Below are positions 8,387-15,375 of a stretch of 46,285 bases of DNA, piece after piece (the first letter of the stretch is position 1; every line of letters starts with the position of its first letter). Position numbers and translations under genes: made by a program. Location: contig LBTZ01000011.1 in NCBI GenBank assembly GCA_000992325.1, forward strand, positions 1-46,285. Reading direction: 5' to 3'. The DNA is from Parcubacteria group bacterium GW2011_GWD2_38_11 (lineage in GTDB: Bacteria > Patescibacteriota > Minisyncoccia > Moranbacterales > GWC2-37-73). The notes below the pieces were generated by a model. The model had not been told where the DNA came from. It did not search any database and saw nothing but the letters and a program-made list of their open reading frames with translations.

Positions 8387-9217
8387 TTAAAGATTTTCCA
8401 GTTTTCCGGAATCTTTCCAAGAGTCAACGTCTGCATAAAACACAGCCATCGGAAAATCGCAATCAGACTGCATAAACCACCCTATAAATGGCTGATCAAT
8501 GACGATCTTCTTCTTTCTAGGATTTCGCTCAATACAGCATCCCAAAATCATCATACTTGTTTCCACTAGAGCGCGTGCCCCTTCTTCATTCATACGAAAT
8601 CTGAAACGCTGATCTGCCTTGCTAATGGTCCAATTATTTCCATCTTTCGACGCAAAAGCCCCGACCAAAAAACTTATGTCCGGTCGCAAGTCAAAATTCA
8701 CACATGGAATAGATGCTTCGACGCTCATTTCATATTCCAGATGAAATTTCCTTTTAGCTTTCAAGACATCAAAAACAGTTTTGACAAGTTCCATTCCTGC
8801 CAGTTGATCAGTATGCATCATCAGGCAGAGTCGATCACCATTTTTTGTTACAATTTCCAGGAGCGGACTGTCTTCAAAACCTTCCACGGTATATACCGAG
8901 CAACCCTTTTTCAGCTTAAATCCAGGATAATTTTTATTTTCTCTTTTTATGGTTTTTTGCTGAGCCTTGCCATCCAACCAGCGGACAGTTTTGTCCAAAA
9001 CAGAGATAACACTGATGCTAAAATCCGGATGGGACTTTGCGCTGCCCACGAGATCCCTAAGCTTAGCCACTTCATCGCGCCGCGTCGCAAGAAGTTCAAA
9101 AACCTCTACCTGCGATGGATTAATCGCCTCCCACATTTGCGCAGGAAAAAATTTTTCTTGCTCCAAAACAAGAAATGCCTTAATGATAGTTGCCAAATCC
9201 AACGCACTTGTCCCCAT
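8387..9217 (-). CDS. Serpin-like protein (divergent, short)
   Basis: The C-terminal half follows the serpin core order. A strand pair (LLEIVTKNGDRLCLMMH) precedes a gl..le-type helix, then SIPCVNFDLRP at the usual lPkFk position, SFLVGAFAS at the lGm.daF position, and RFRMNEEGARALVETS at the reactive-loop hinge (consensus E-E-G-T-x-A). It ends with DQPFIGWFM at the usual a-d-r-P-F-l-f. Counting from the hinge puts Cys-Cys near P1-P1' (residues 227-228). Charged residues at P13 and P9 argue against classical inhibition. At 276 residues it is about 100 short of a full serpin. There is no signal peptide. A strong GGAGGG ribosome site precedes ATG 9217. The homology is my inference. Confidence 0.5.
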   Translation of the reverse strand: MGTSALDLATIIKAFLVLEQEKFFPAQMWEAINPSQVEVFELLATRRDEVAKLRDLVGSAKSHPDFSISVISVLDKTVRWLDGKAQQKTIKRENKNYPGFKLKKGCSVYTVEGFEDSPLLEIVTKNGDRLCLMMHTDQLAGMELVKTVFDVLKAKRKFHLEYEMSVEASIPCVNFDLRPDISFLVGAFASKDGNNWTISKADQRFRFRMNEEGARALVETSMMILGCCIERNPRKKKIVIDQPFIGWFMQSDCDFPMAVFYADVDSWKDSGKLENL

Positions 9218-9406
9218 ATTCCCTCCTTTTTTGTCTGTTTTATTTTACGTGATACCAGCTATTTTTAAATTACAAACCACCCAAAAGCAGTTCTTTATAA
9301 TAACAGATATCCATATTTATGCAATTTTAAAGAAAGCCGGCTCATTGCTCATATTTTCTTCGATTTATTTTTCAGCAAGTTCTTTGATCTTTGGCAAGAT
9401 TTTAAT

Positions 9407-9904
9407 TTATTTTTGATCGTATGCTTTTTGTAAATCAGCAATAATAATTTTTTTCATTTGAAGCATCGCCTCCATTACTCTTTTGGCTTTCTCGGGATCA
9501 GAGTCGTTCAAATAATCAATCAAAACAATCGGCGTGACCTGCCACGTAACCCCAAACTTGTCTCTATTGATCCAACCGCAAACCCCCTTTTCCCCACCAT
9601 CGGAAAGCTTTTCCCAAAAATAATCGACTTCCTCTTGATTTTCACAGTTCACCACGAAAGATATCGCGCCAGACATCTTGAAATATGATCCGCCGTTGAG
9701 CGCAACAAAATCTTGTCCATCAAGTTGGAATTCCGCAGTCATCACGCTGCCTTGAGGCTGCTCTGAGGCCTTTGCTCCCGCCTCGTCATAGTGAGTTATC
9801 CTTCCTAATTTGGAATTTTTAAAAACCGAAACATAAAAGTTCGCTGCTTCTTCAGCTTGATGATCAAACCATAAAAATGGGGTTATCTTTTGAATTTTTT
9901 GCAT
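9407..9904 (-). CDS. PhnB-like VOC-superfamily protein
   Basis: This belongs to the glyoxalase/VOC fold, PhnB subgroup. It begins MQKIQKITPFLWFDHQAEEA, followed by ANFYVSVFKNSKLG, TAEFQLDGQDFVALNGG, then the characteristic VDYFWEKLSDGG and CGWINRDKFGVTWQVTP. Members resemble the old '3-demethylubiquinone methyltransferase' domain but usually have no proven reaction. The start at 9904 is chosen because a terminator (9941-9966) lies inside the longer open frame that reaches 9961. It is the last gene of a run of small, possibly stress-related genes. The ligand is unknown. Confidence 0.88.
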   Translation of the reverse strand: MQKIQKITPFLWFDHQAEEAANFYVSVFKNSKLGRITHYDEAGAKASEQPQGSVMTAEFQLDGQDFVALNGGSYFKMSGAISFVVNCENQEEVDYFWEKLSDGGEKGVCGWINRDKFGVTWQVTPIVLIDYLNDSDPEKAKRVMEAMLQMKKIIIADLQKAYDQK

Positions 9905-9940
9905 ATAATTCTTAACAATGATTACAAAATTTAATACAAA

Positions 9941-9966
9941 AAACCGCGCAAATAATTGCACGGTTT
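9941..9966 (-). terminator. Intrinsic terminator between the two VOC genes
   Basis: AAACCGCGCAA/TTGCACGGTTT with one mismatch and a 4-nt loop, flanked by T runs on both strands. It terminates the gene at 9985-10389 and fixes the start of the next gene downstream of it. Confidence 0.75.
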
Positions 9967-9984
9967 TTTTCTCTTTTATGTAGG

Positions 9985-10389
9985 TTACATTTTTTCAGAA
10001 GGCTGTAAAATACTTACTCTGTTGCCCTCCGTATCTTGAAAACTTACATACAGACCCACTCCAGGAATATTATCAGGCTTGCCAAAAACTTTTCCGCCCA
10101 TTTGCTCAATTTTTTTAATAGCTTCTTCAATGTCATCCACTGAAATCACAACTGAGGGGCACTTGCCCATTTCATCTTGCGATTTTTCATAAAAACCTCC
10201 ATTTATCATGCCGGCCTCCTTGGGACGTTTGTTCTCCCCTTCTTCTGATGTCATGACCACGACATAATTCCCCATATCTTCGCCTAGCATATTATATTCC
10301 CAACCAAAAGATTTGGCGTAGAAATCTGCCATACGATTTTTATCAACGTAGGGCATTTCAAAATGCACCACTGGATTCATTTTTTTCAT
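9985..10389 (-). CDS. VOC-superfamily (glyoxalase/bleomycin-resistance-like) protein
   Basis: A single VOC module of 134 residues, so probably a dimer. Features are NPVVHFEMPYVDKNRMADFYAKSFGW at the start, a metal- or ligand-side strand in the middle, CPSVVISVDDIEEAIKKIEQMGGKVFG, and the end LYVSFQDTEGNRVSILQP. The first metal ligand position (H9) and a terminal acidic/Gln position are plausible. The substrate cannot be told. It is separated from the following VOC gene by a terminator. The 84-nt gap upstream contains nothing obvious. Confidence 0.88.
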   Translation of the reverse strand: MKKMNPVVHFEMPYVDKNRMADFYAKSFGWEYNMLGEDMGNYVVVMTSEEGENKRPKEAGMINGGFYEKSQDEMGKCPSVVISVDDIEEAIKKIEQMGGKVFGKPDNIPGVGLYVSFQDTEGNRVSILQPSEKM

Positions 10390-10473
10390 ATAATTTTATT
10401 ATTAATAATTATATTCGTTAATACCAAAAAGAACATGGAAAATTTCGTGGTCTTTTTAATCAAAAAAATTTTC

Positions 10474-10851
10474 CTAGAGATTAACAATTGTTTTAAATCC
10501 TCCATAAGCCATACGCTTCATATCGAAAGGCATCGGCATATTCGCATATTTCGGATCATTCATAACTGGATCTTTCATCATCATCGCATTAACTTTATCA
10601 CGATGTGCCCTTGATTTAAAAACTATAAAAGAAAAAACTACTGTTTCATTTGATTTAGCCTTAACGAGTTGTGGAAATTTCAGAAATTTCATACCCATCA
10701 TATTGGGATTCAAATCATCACCAACGCATTCAAAATACTCAAGCGCACCATATTTTTTCATAAGCTTTTCCATAAACTTTGCCATTTGACGATATTTAGG
10801 CAAATTCTTTTTTGGAATTGGGAGAACAAAACCATCCACATACTTAGCCAT
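10474..10851 (-). CDS. DUF1428 family protein (YbaA-like)
   Basis: The protein opens with YVDGFVLPIPKKNLPKYRQMA and continues with YGALEYFECVGDD, VVFSFIVFKSRAHRDKVNAMMMKDP and MPFDMKRMAYGGFKTIV. This is the full-length order of DUF1428, a dimeric alpha/beta-barrel family of unknown function. Its 125 residues match the usual family size. It sits beside two VOC-fold genes, so the three may form a small stress or detoxification group, but no shared transcript is evident. Confidence 0.88.
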   Translation of the reverse strand: MAKYVDGFVLPIPKKNLPKYRQMAKFMEKLMKKYGALEYFECVGDDLNPNMMGMKFLKFPQLVKAKSNETVVFSFIVFKSRAHRDKVNAMMMKDPVMNDPKYANMPMPFDMKRMAYGGFKTIVNL

Positions 10852-10988
10852 ATTTTTATGTATTACAAGTTACACAAACTAGTACAATTTAAAACTTTAT
10901 TTGTAACTGATTTTTTTATGCAGTAGTGAATAATTTAGGTGAAATTCTTTTTTAGATTTTAAAAAAAAGAAATTCCCAAATCACATAG

Positions 10989-12317
10989 TCAGTATTCAAA
11001 CTTATGATCCTTGAGGAATTTTTTTTCATCAAATTCATAATTCTTGAGAAATTTGCCAAGCTCTATAGCATTTTTTCTTGCATTATCCAAACACACTGAA
11101 GCACCGGGAGAGGGAGTGATGTCAAAAATGATTCCCTCTCCGATAATTTTTGCTTCGCCCATTTCCATTTTTTGCTGCTTGGTGTTCACAACTTGTGGAC
11201 GTACCCCGCCCAATCCTATTCCATATTTCAAATCGGTAAGCTTGATTGCCGGCACTATTTTTTGCGCATCCTTCAAGAACATTCTTTTGCCAAACCAGGG
11301 CACATCAAACATCAAATTTTTCACAACATACCAAAAAATTGTTTTATCGATAATGATCTTAAACAAGCTTTGAACTCCACACAAAGTAAAGACCGATGTT
11401 TCAAGAAAATCAGGCAAAGTATGCCAATTGTGCCTCTCCAATAATGGTAACACTTTAGCGGTTGGGCCAAATCTTGTTTCGGTTGGATCATTCACATTTG
11501 GATCACCATGAATTGCGGCAAATGGAAGTTTTTTTATTTGCATTGTATAAACCTTTCCCCGCAAAAAGTTGCTTGCCTTATAAAAACTTCCAGCCACCGG
11601 TAAAATGCCGAGTTCTTTTCCATAGCCCAAAGACTTGGCAAAAATCAGACTATGCGGACCCGCTGCCACAACTATAGTCTTGGCAAAAATTTCTCCATCA
11701 GGAGTTAAAATTTTCCACCAGTCATCCCAGCGCAAAACTGAAATAGCCGACCGACCCAAAAAAATATCTATTTCTTTTTCTTGCTTTAAAGCTTCTCTTG
11801 CAAATGAAATGGCTATTTTCTGATAATTAATTGCATATCCTTTTTCACTGAGCAGTGCAAGTACTTTTTGTTTTAAATCCCGACCCTTGATAACATTTGG
11901 CTCCAAGGAAAAAATCTCGTCACGATAAATTTTTTTAAGATTTGGAAATACTTCTCGAAATTCGTCATAGCGCCTCTCAAGCTCAGACACTTCTTCGTCG
12001 CCGACCGCTAAAACCATTTTGTGCGAAAGCAAAATTGCATCCTTGGCATATTTTTCAGCATAACCAGCCAAAAACGAAGCTGCCTTTTTCACTTCTCTTG
12101 CCTTAGCCAAGGAATAATTAGTTTCAATATCACCAAAATGCAATGTCTGACTATTATTATTAAAATGTGAATTTACCTGCGCCAGCTCCTTATATTTATC
12201 TAGCAACACCAATTTTTGCAGGTTGGTATATCTGCTCAAAACATACAGCAAAGCGGTACCCGTAACTCCTCCACCGATAATAGCCACATCATATGGCTTT
12301 TGAATATCATTACTCAT
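10989..12317 (-). CDS. FAD-dependent oxidoreductase, malate:quinone oxidoreductase-like
   Basis: The N terminus holds a Rossmann FAD site (YDVAIIGGGVTGTALLYVLS, about residues 9-28). It is followed by a stretch resembling the Mqo N-x-x-T-x-H...E-x-N-Y signature (NNNSQTLHFGDIETNYS, about 52-68), then TIVVAAGPHS, the FGPTAKVLP region and a C-terminal FDITPSPGASVCLDNA. This is the layout of malate:quinone oxidoreductases and close D-amino-acid/2-hydroxyacid flavoproteins. It would be a peripheral membrane enzyme passing electrons to quinone. The window offers no partner pathway, so the substrate is uncertain. A DoxX gene lies directly upstream with a 31-nt gap, suggesting one transcript. Confidence 0.8.
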   Translation of the reverse strand: MSNDIQKPYDVAIIGGGVTGTALLYVLSRYTNLQKLVLLDKYKELAQVNSHFNNNSQTLHFGDIETNYSLAKAREVKKAASFLAGYAEKYAKDAILLSHKMVLAVGDEEVSELERRYDEFREVFPNLKKIYRDEIFSLEPNVIKGRDLKQKVLALLSEKGYAINYQKIAISFAREALKQEKEIDIFLGRSAISVLRWDDWWKILTPDGEIFAKTIVVAAGPHSLIFAKSLGYGKELGILPVAGSFYKASNFLRGKVYTMQIKKLPFAAIHGDPNVNDPTETRFGPTAKVLPLLERHNWHTLPDFLETSVFTLCGVQSLFKIIIDKTIFWYVVKNLMFDVPWFGKRMFLKDAQKIVPAIKLTDLKYGIGLGGVRPQVVNTKQQKMEMGEAKIIGEGIIFDITPSPGASVCLDNARKNAIELGKFLKNYEFDEKKFLKDHKFEY

Positions 12318-12348
12318 ATTTTCAAATTTAAAATGACTCCGTTATTTT

Positions 12349-12768
12349 TTATCTTATATTGCGCCATCGATCAATTGACCATCGCCCTGCACCAAAAGCA
12401 ATCAATGCAATGCAACTGCCAAGTATAAGAAAATTGTAATCAAGACCCGTCCCTGTTTGCGCTGTGAAAAAATTTGTTTGCATTGTAAGCCGCAAAATAA
12501 CAATTGCGCCAATCATAATAATAGCCAATCCGCTAGCTGCCCAGCGCGTCAAAAATCCAACAATAAGCGCTGCAGCTCCGAGTGGTTCAACAACCGATAA
12601 AAACTTGGTAAGATTTACCATAGCTTCAGGTATACCAGCTGGTGCAACTGACCAAAAACTTAACTTGGCATAAGCCGCAAAAAGAAAAATTGCCGCAACC
12701 ACTAATCGCAGAATAAGCAGCGTTGCATCGCGAAAATTATTATTCCGTTTTTCATTTTCAATATTCAT
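12349..12768 (-). CDS. DoxX family membrane protein
   Basis: Four hydrophobic helices over 139 residues. They begin with LLILRLVVAAIFLFAAYAKL, followed by FLSVVEPLGAAALIVGFLTR, a third helix (ASGLAIIMIGAIVILRL) and LIALIAFGAGRWSIDRW at the end. The R-x-x-x-A-x-I-F-x-x-A-x-x-K motif and the conserved V-E-x-x-G are typical of DoxX/DoxD-like proteins, which are linked to redox and oxidative-stress functions. It precedes the Mqo-like flavoprotein and is likely co-transcribed with it. Confidence 0.88.
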   Translation of the reverse strand: MNIENEKRNNNFRDATLLILRLVVAAIFLFAAYAKLSFWSVAPAGIPEAMVNLTKFLSVVEPLGAAALIVGFLTRWAASGLAIIMIGAIVILRLTMQTNFFTAQTGTGLDYNFLILGSCIALIAFGAGRWSIDRWRNIR

Positions 12769-12784
12769 AATATTTCAATATTAA

Positions 12785-13060
12785 TTAAAAATCGTAATCA
12801 AAGTTTAAGTTGGGATAATCAAATCTTAAGTCGGAATAATTCCTTTCATTATTCCTATAGCCATAGTGATATATGCGATTTCGTGGTATTTGTTTGATGT
12901 TGTTGATGTGATCACGCGTATGAATGAATTCCTGACATTCATCACTCCAAAATCTGCCGGAGCATGGACCATCATTACGACGACTGCTAGCAGAAGAGCT
13001 GCTAACCACAAACAGACTTGCAATGAAAATTATCGCAAATAAAGAAAATTTGTTTTTCAT
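12785..13060 (-). CDS. Small secreted protein of unknown function
   Basis: A signal peptide (MKNKFSLFAIIFIASLFVVSSSSA) is followed by a mature part of about 65 residues that is rich in Asn, Tyr, Arg and Asp. It contains a short Cys pair (GPCSGRFWSDECQEF) and the repeated aromatic/acidic end FDYPNLNFDYDF. The start at 13060 is preferred to an upstream ATG (13108) because it begins directly at a good signal peptide. I do not recognise the family. It lies 17 nt ahead of doxX, so it may share that transcript. Confidence 0.65.
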   Translation of the reverse strand: MKNKFSLFAIIFIASLFVVSSSSASSRRNDGPCSGRFWSDECQEFIHTRDHINNIKQIPRNRIYHYGYRNNERNYSDLRFDYPNLNFDYDF

Positions 13061-13161
13061 ATAGATTACTTTTAAAAAAATTTTAACGGCACATTTGTTT
13101 ACGGTCAATATTACAATGATTATTTTATAAAATTTCCTTTTTAAGCGAATGTGTAAAACAA

Positions 13162-13183
13162 AAGACCCCCTTTCAGGGGTCTT
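13162..13183 (-). terminator. Orphan intrinsic terminator at the left edge of the island
   Basis: AAGACCCC/GGGGTCTT with a 6-nt loop, followed on the minus strand by TTTTGTTTT. No minus-strand gene ends just upstream of it now. The nearest minus-strand RNA gene in that direction is tRNA-Asn, 3.7 kb away across the island. Confidence 0.65.
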
Positions 13184-13344
13184 AACATACGCAAATAAAC
13201 TTCAAGGCTCTCAATAGCTGATGTGTTCAGAGCATTGAACCTGACAAAGATTGAAATGGAAATGCAGTTGCTTCCTTTGTTTATGCAAACAGCATACTAA
13301 CTTCAATGTAGAGCAGCTGAACATTGAAATTATTTATAATACAT

Positions 13345-13575
13345 ATGAAATTTACAAAAAAGATGCTCCTACCTAGAATCAAGCGGCAACAAAATAATAA
13401 ACTGGAAAGCTTTATTGTTAGTAATATAAACAAGGAACTTGCTGAAATCAAATACAAGGACTGTCATTATGACTTCATTCAGATGCAATACTTTTTGGAG
13501 TCATCTTTCTGCGACAAAGAAAAAAGCGTTATTTGCAGCTCCAGCGATGGACAAAAGGCAAAAAAGATGCTATAA
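13345..13575 (+). CDS. Small basic hypothetical protein
   Basis: An open frame of 76 codons from ATG 13345 (MKFTKKMLLPRIKRQQ). It encodes a basic N terminus and a mixed-charge remainder with three cysteines (KDCHYD, SSFCDKE, VICSSS). There is no recognisable domain and no good ribosome site. It is the first plus-strand frame of the accessory island and ends 63 nt before the next gene. The codon usage is unremarkable, so it may or may not be expressed. Confidence 0.4.
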   Translation: MKFTKKMLLPRIKRQQNNKLESFIVSNINKELAEIKYKDCHYDFIQMQYFLESSFCDKEKSVICSSSDGQKAKKML

Positions 13576-13638
13576 TAGACATATAAGGCTTAATGAAGCT
13601 AAAAAAACATAATAAAAAAATAAAAGGAGAATAAACTT

Positions 13639-14268
13639 ATGGAAAAATTTCCAACAAATGAACCGACACCAGAACAAAAAGCTGAGTTGCAAAAAAGTAG
13701 AACATTGTCAGATGCTGAACTGATAAAAAATGGTGCTGATTATGTTCCAGACTCAAAAGGTGAACCAGTTTTGAATGTTGATTTCACTGAAGGAAAAATG
13801 AAAGTGCTTGTGGAAAGAGCACATCCAGAAGTTGAAAAGCTTACTAAGTTATTTAAAAAAATAAGACCTTCTTTTATAACTTCTGCAACTATGGGAAGCA
13901 CAAGTTCAACAAAGGGTGTTGCAGAGTTCCAGGATATGTTTAGCTATTACAGGGGTGATTATGAACGAGAACTTGAGCGTGACACAGCTATGGGCAGAAA
14001 AATTTATGAAGCTAAATTGGGTGGAGAAGATAGTAAGGATTATAAAAGAACGAGAGTTTATTTTAGAGACATCCAAGAAAGCAAGGTTCCTTGTATAGTT
14101 ATTAAAAGAAGCAGAGAGCGTGATACTTGGGGTAACACAGAAACAAGTTCGTATAGCTTAAAGGAATGTTATTCTATTGAAGATTTTTACAATAATTTAA
14201 AACCAGAGGAGAAAGACGAAGGAGAAGCCTTAGGAAAAGAGCTAGAAGGTTATTTAGCTCAAGAATAA
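13639..14268 (+). CDS. Hypothetical protein, cargo of the recombinase island
   Basis: A 209-residue soluble protein with a clear AAAGGAG ribosome site ahead of ATG 13639 and an intrinsic terminator after its stop, so it is very likely a real, separately transcribed gene. The start (PTPEQKAELQKSRTLSDAEL) resembles an N-terminal stretch I associate with Patescibacteria hypothetical proteins, a memory-based impression only. The middle is acidic/basic and the last part ends YSIEDFYNNLKPEEKDEG. No catalytic motif is visible. It lies inside the island that ends in the recombinase and points the same way. Confidence 0.78.
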   Translation: MEKFPTNEPTPEQKAELQKSRTLSDAELIKNGADYVPDSKGEPVLNVDFTEGKMKVLVERAHPEVEKLTKLFKKIRPSFITSATMGSTSSTKGVAEFQDMFSYYRGDYERELERDTAMGRKIYEAKLGGEDSKDYKRTRVYFRDIQESKVPCIVIKRSRERDTWGNTETSSYSLKECYSIEDFYNNLKPEEKDEGEALGKELEGYLAQE

Positions 14269-14293
14269 AAATGCATTATTATTGTGTATATTT

Positions 14294-14320
14294 AGCCACT
14301 TCTTATGAGGTGGCTTTTTT
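14294..14320 (+). terminator. Intrinsic terminator after the island cargo gene
   Basis: AGCCACTTC/GAGGTGGCT (one G-U pair) with a TTAT loop, followed by TTTTTT. It lies 25 nt past the stop at 14268. Confidence 0.85.
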
Positions 14321-14601
14321 CTTTTGAAGAATTATTTTGTCTATAACCAGCTATGAACATCAGATTTAGTTTATTTTAGGTCAATTTATAGCCTTCCTGA
14401 AATACAAATGGCTTACTTAAAGCATTATATTATTTTTCAGAGCAAAAATAAGTGCAGAATGACGGGAAAAATGTCGGTTATTCGTTCTTTTATGCTGGTT
14501 ATGAATGCTCATTCAGAGTTTATAACGCCTTTTTGGCTCCAATTAGCTATAATCTCAGATATTAAAAAAAGGGCTTCAACCTGGACACGTGAGCTATTTT
14601 C

Positions 14602-14610
14602 TGATATACT
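14602..14610 (+). promoter_or_regulatory. Extended -10 promoter for the leader RNA of the recombinase operon
   Basis: TGATATACT matches the extended -10 form TGnTATACT. The -35 region (CTGGAC, 14581-14586) is weak. A transcript from here would start near 14,617 and reach the terminator at 14945-14971. Confidence 0.4.
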
Positions 14611-14616
14611 AGGTGG

Positions 14617-14971
14617 GCAATGTTGTGAATCCTTTCAAAGTTGAATGTAAGGTCTTTCATTTTTTTGAATAAATGAATTAAATTTTGCCTCTTGAAACGA
14701 TAAGATTTGGAAACACTTTGTTCTAATTAAAAACAGTATAGCGTTTAGCAAAGCTCGGAATTAAAGTCCTAGTAAAGAGTGTCACGAATGAATTTTCCAC
14801 GGTCTTGTTCAAAAAGACAATGAGTGGTAAAAATTCCTCCTCTCCTCTGAGCCTAGGCATTTGAGATAGCAAACCATAAGATGTCAACTTTTTGTTGATG
14901 GCTTTGCGTTTATTATCTCATTTCTTATTTTTATAAACCTTACGCCAACAACTCAAAGTTGTTGGTTTTTT
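14617..14971 (+). ncRNA. Putative structured leader RNA or small RNA ending in a terminator
   Basis: The stretch has no convincing protein frame. Visible structure includes a long hairpin at 14862-14920, whose outer stem is TGAGATA/TATCTCA and whose inner arms pair GCAAA with TTTGC and TCAAC with GTTGA. A strong terminator follows (14945-14971), and its T tract runs directly into the ATG of the next gene. This arrangement suggests an attenuating leader or an independent small RNA. It is inferred from folding by eye. Confidence 0.4.
14945..14971 (+). terminator. Intrinsic terminator immediately before a start codon
   Basis: CCAACAACT/AGTTGTTGG with a CAA loop and six T residues, a textbook terminator. 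The next base begins the ATG of the 54-residue protein, so read-through or processing would be needed to translate it. Confidence 0.85.
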
Positions 14972-15136
14972 ATGTCATCAGCAGAAAAAGAATTTTATGA
15001 GAAATTAAGCAAGCAAGAACTTTCTGAAAAAGAAGTCTTTGAGGCGAAGAGCAACTTTGTCGGCTTTTTTGATTTGCTCTATCGCATAGACAAAAAGTTA
15101 AGAGAGCGAAAAAGTTCAGCAGGCTCTACACAATAA
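14972..15136 (+). CDS. Small hypothetical protein, 54 residues, recombinase operon
   Basis: It encodes MSSAEKEFYEKLSKQELSEK and continues with an amphipathic, helical-looking sequence containing NFVGFFDLLYRIDKKLRER. Charged and leucine-rich, it is probably a small helical DNA- or protein-binding accessory factor. No Shine-Dalgarno sequence can fit because the terminator T tract abuts the ATG. It is followed within 50 nt by another small gene and then the recombinase, so it may regulate or assist recombination. That role is inferred from context only. Confidence 0.6.
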   Translation: MSSAEKEFYEKLSKQELSEKEVFEAKSNFVGFFDLLYRIDKKLRERKSSAGSTQ

Positions 15137-15185
15137 AAATCTACAATCATAGCAGTAACTAATTTAATTTATAAATTTCAAAACA

Positions 15186-15362
15186 ATGAGCAAAAAGAAG
15201 CAAGCGATAAAATCTAAAAAGGAATTAGGAGAGGCAATGGTGGAGTTACTAAACGACTATTACAAACTTGAAATTTCAGGAAGAATAAAAAGAGGCTTAG
15301 CTAAGCGAAAAATAGTTTTAGAAAAAAGCAAAAGGTCATATAATAAACGTAACATAAAATAA
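15186..15362 (+). CDS. Small basic protein, 58 residues, upstream of the recombinase
   Basis: A strongly basic peptide (MSKKKQAIKSKKELGEAMVE start, then LLNDYYKLEISGRIKRGLAKRK) with a net positive charge and a predicted helical centre, suggesting nucleic-acid binding. Its stop lies 13 nt before the recombinase ATG, so the two are surely co-transcribed. A recombination directionality factor would fit such a size, charge and position, but no family is recognised and this remains a guess. Confidence 0.6.
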   Translation: MSKKKQAIKSKKELGEAMVELLNDYYKLEISGRIKRGLAKRKIVLEKSKRSYNKRNIK

Positions 15363-15375
15363 ATTACACAAAATT

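Noticed and set aside
9218-9406. Possible small gene between the serpin-like and PhnB-like genes
   Set aside because: Minus-strand frames are interrupted by stops, and the only readable piece (KIKELAEK) is too short to support.
14408-14644. Open frame of 78 codons in the island leader region
   Set aside because: No ribosome site, no recognisable domain, and it overlaps the promoter proposed for the leader RNA; probably chance.
14845-14866. Second attachment site similar to the tRNA-Asn 3' end (CTCTGAGCCTAGGC vs CTCCGCGACTAGG)
   Set aside because: The match is short with a gap and several mismatches, so it is not better than chance without an empty-site comparison.
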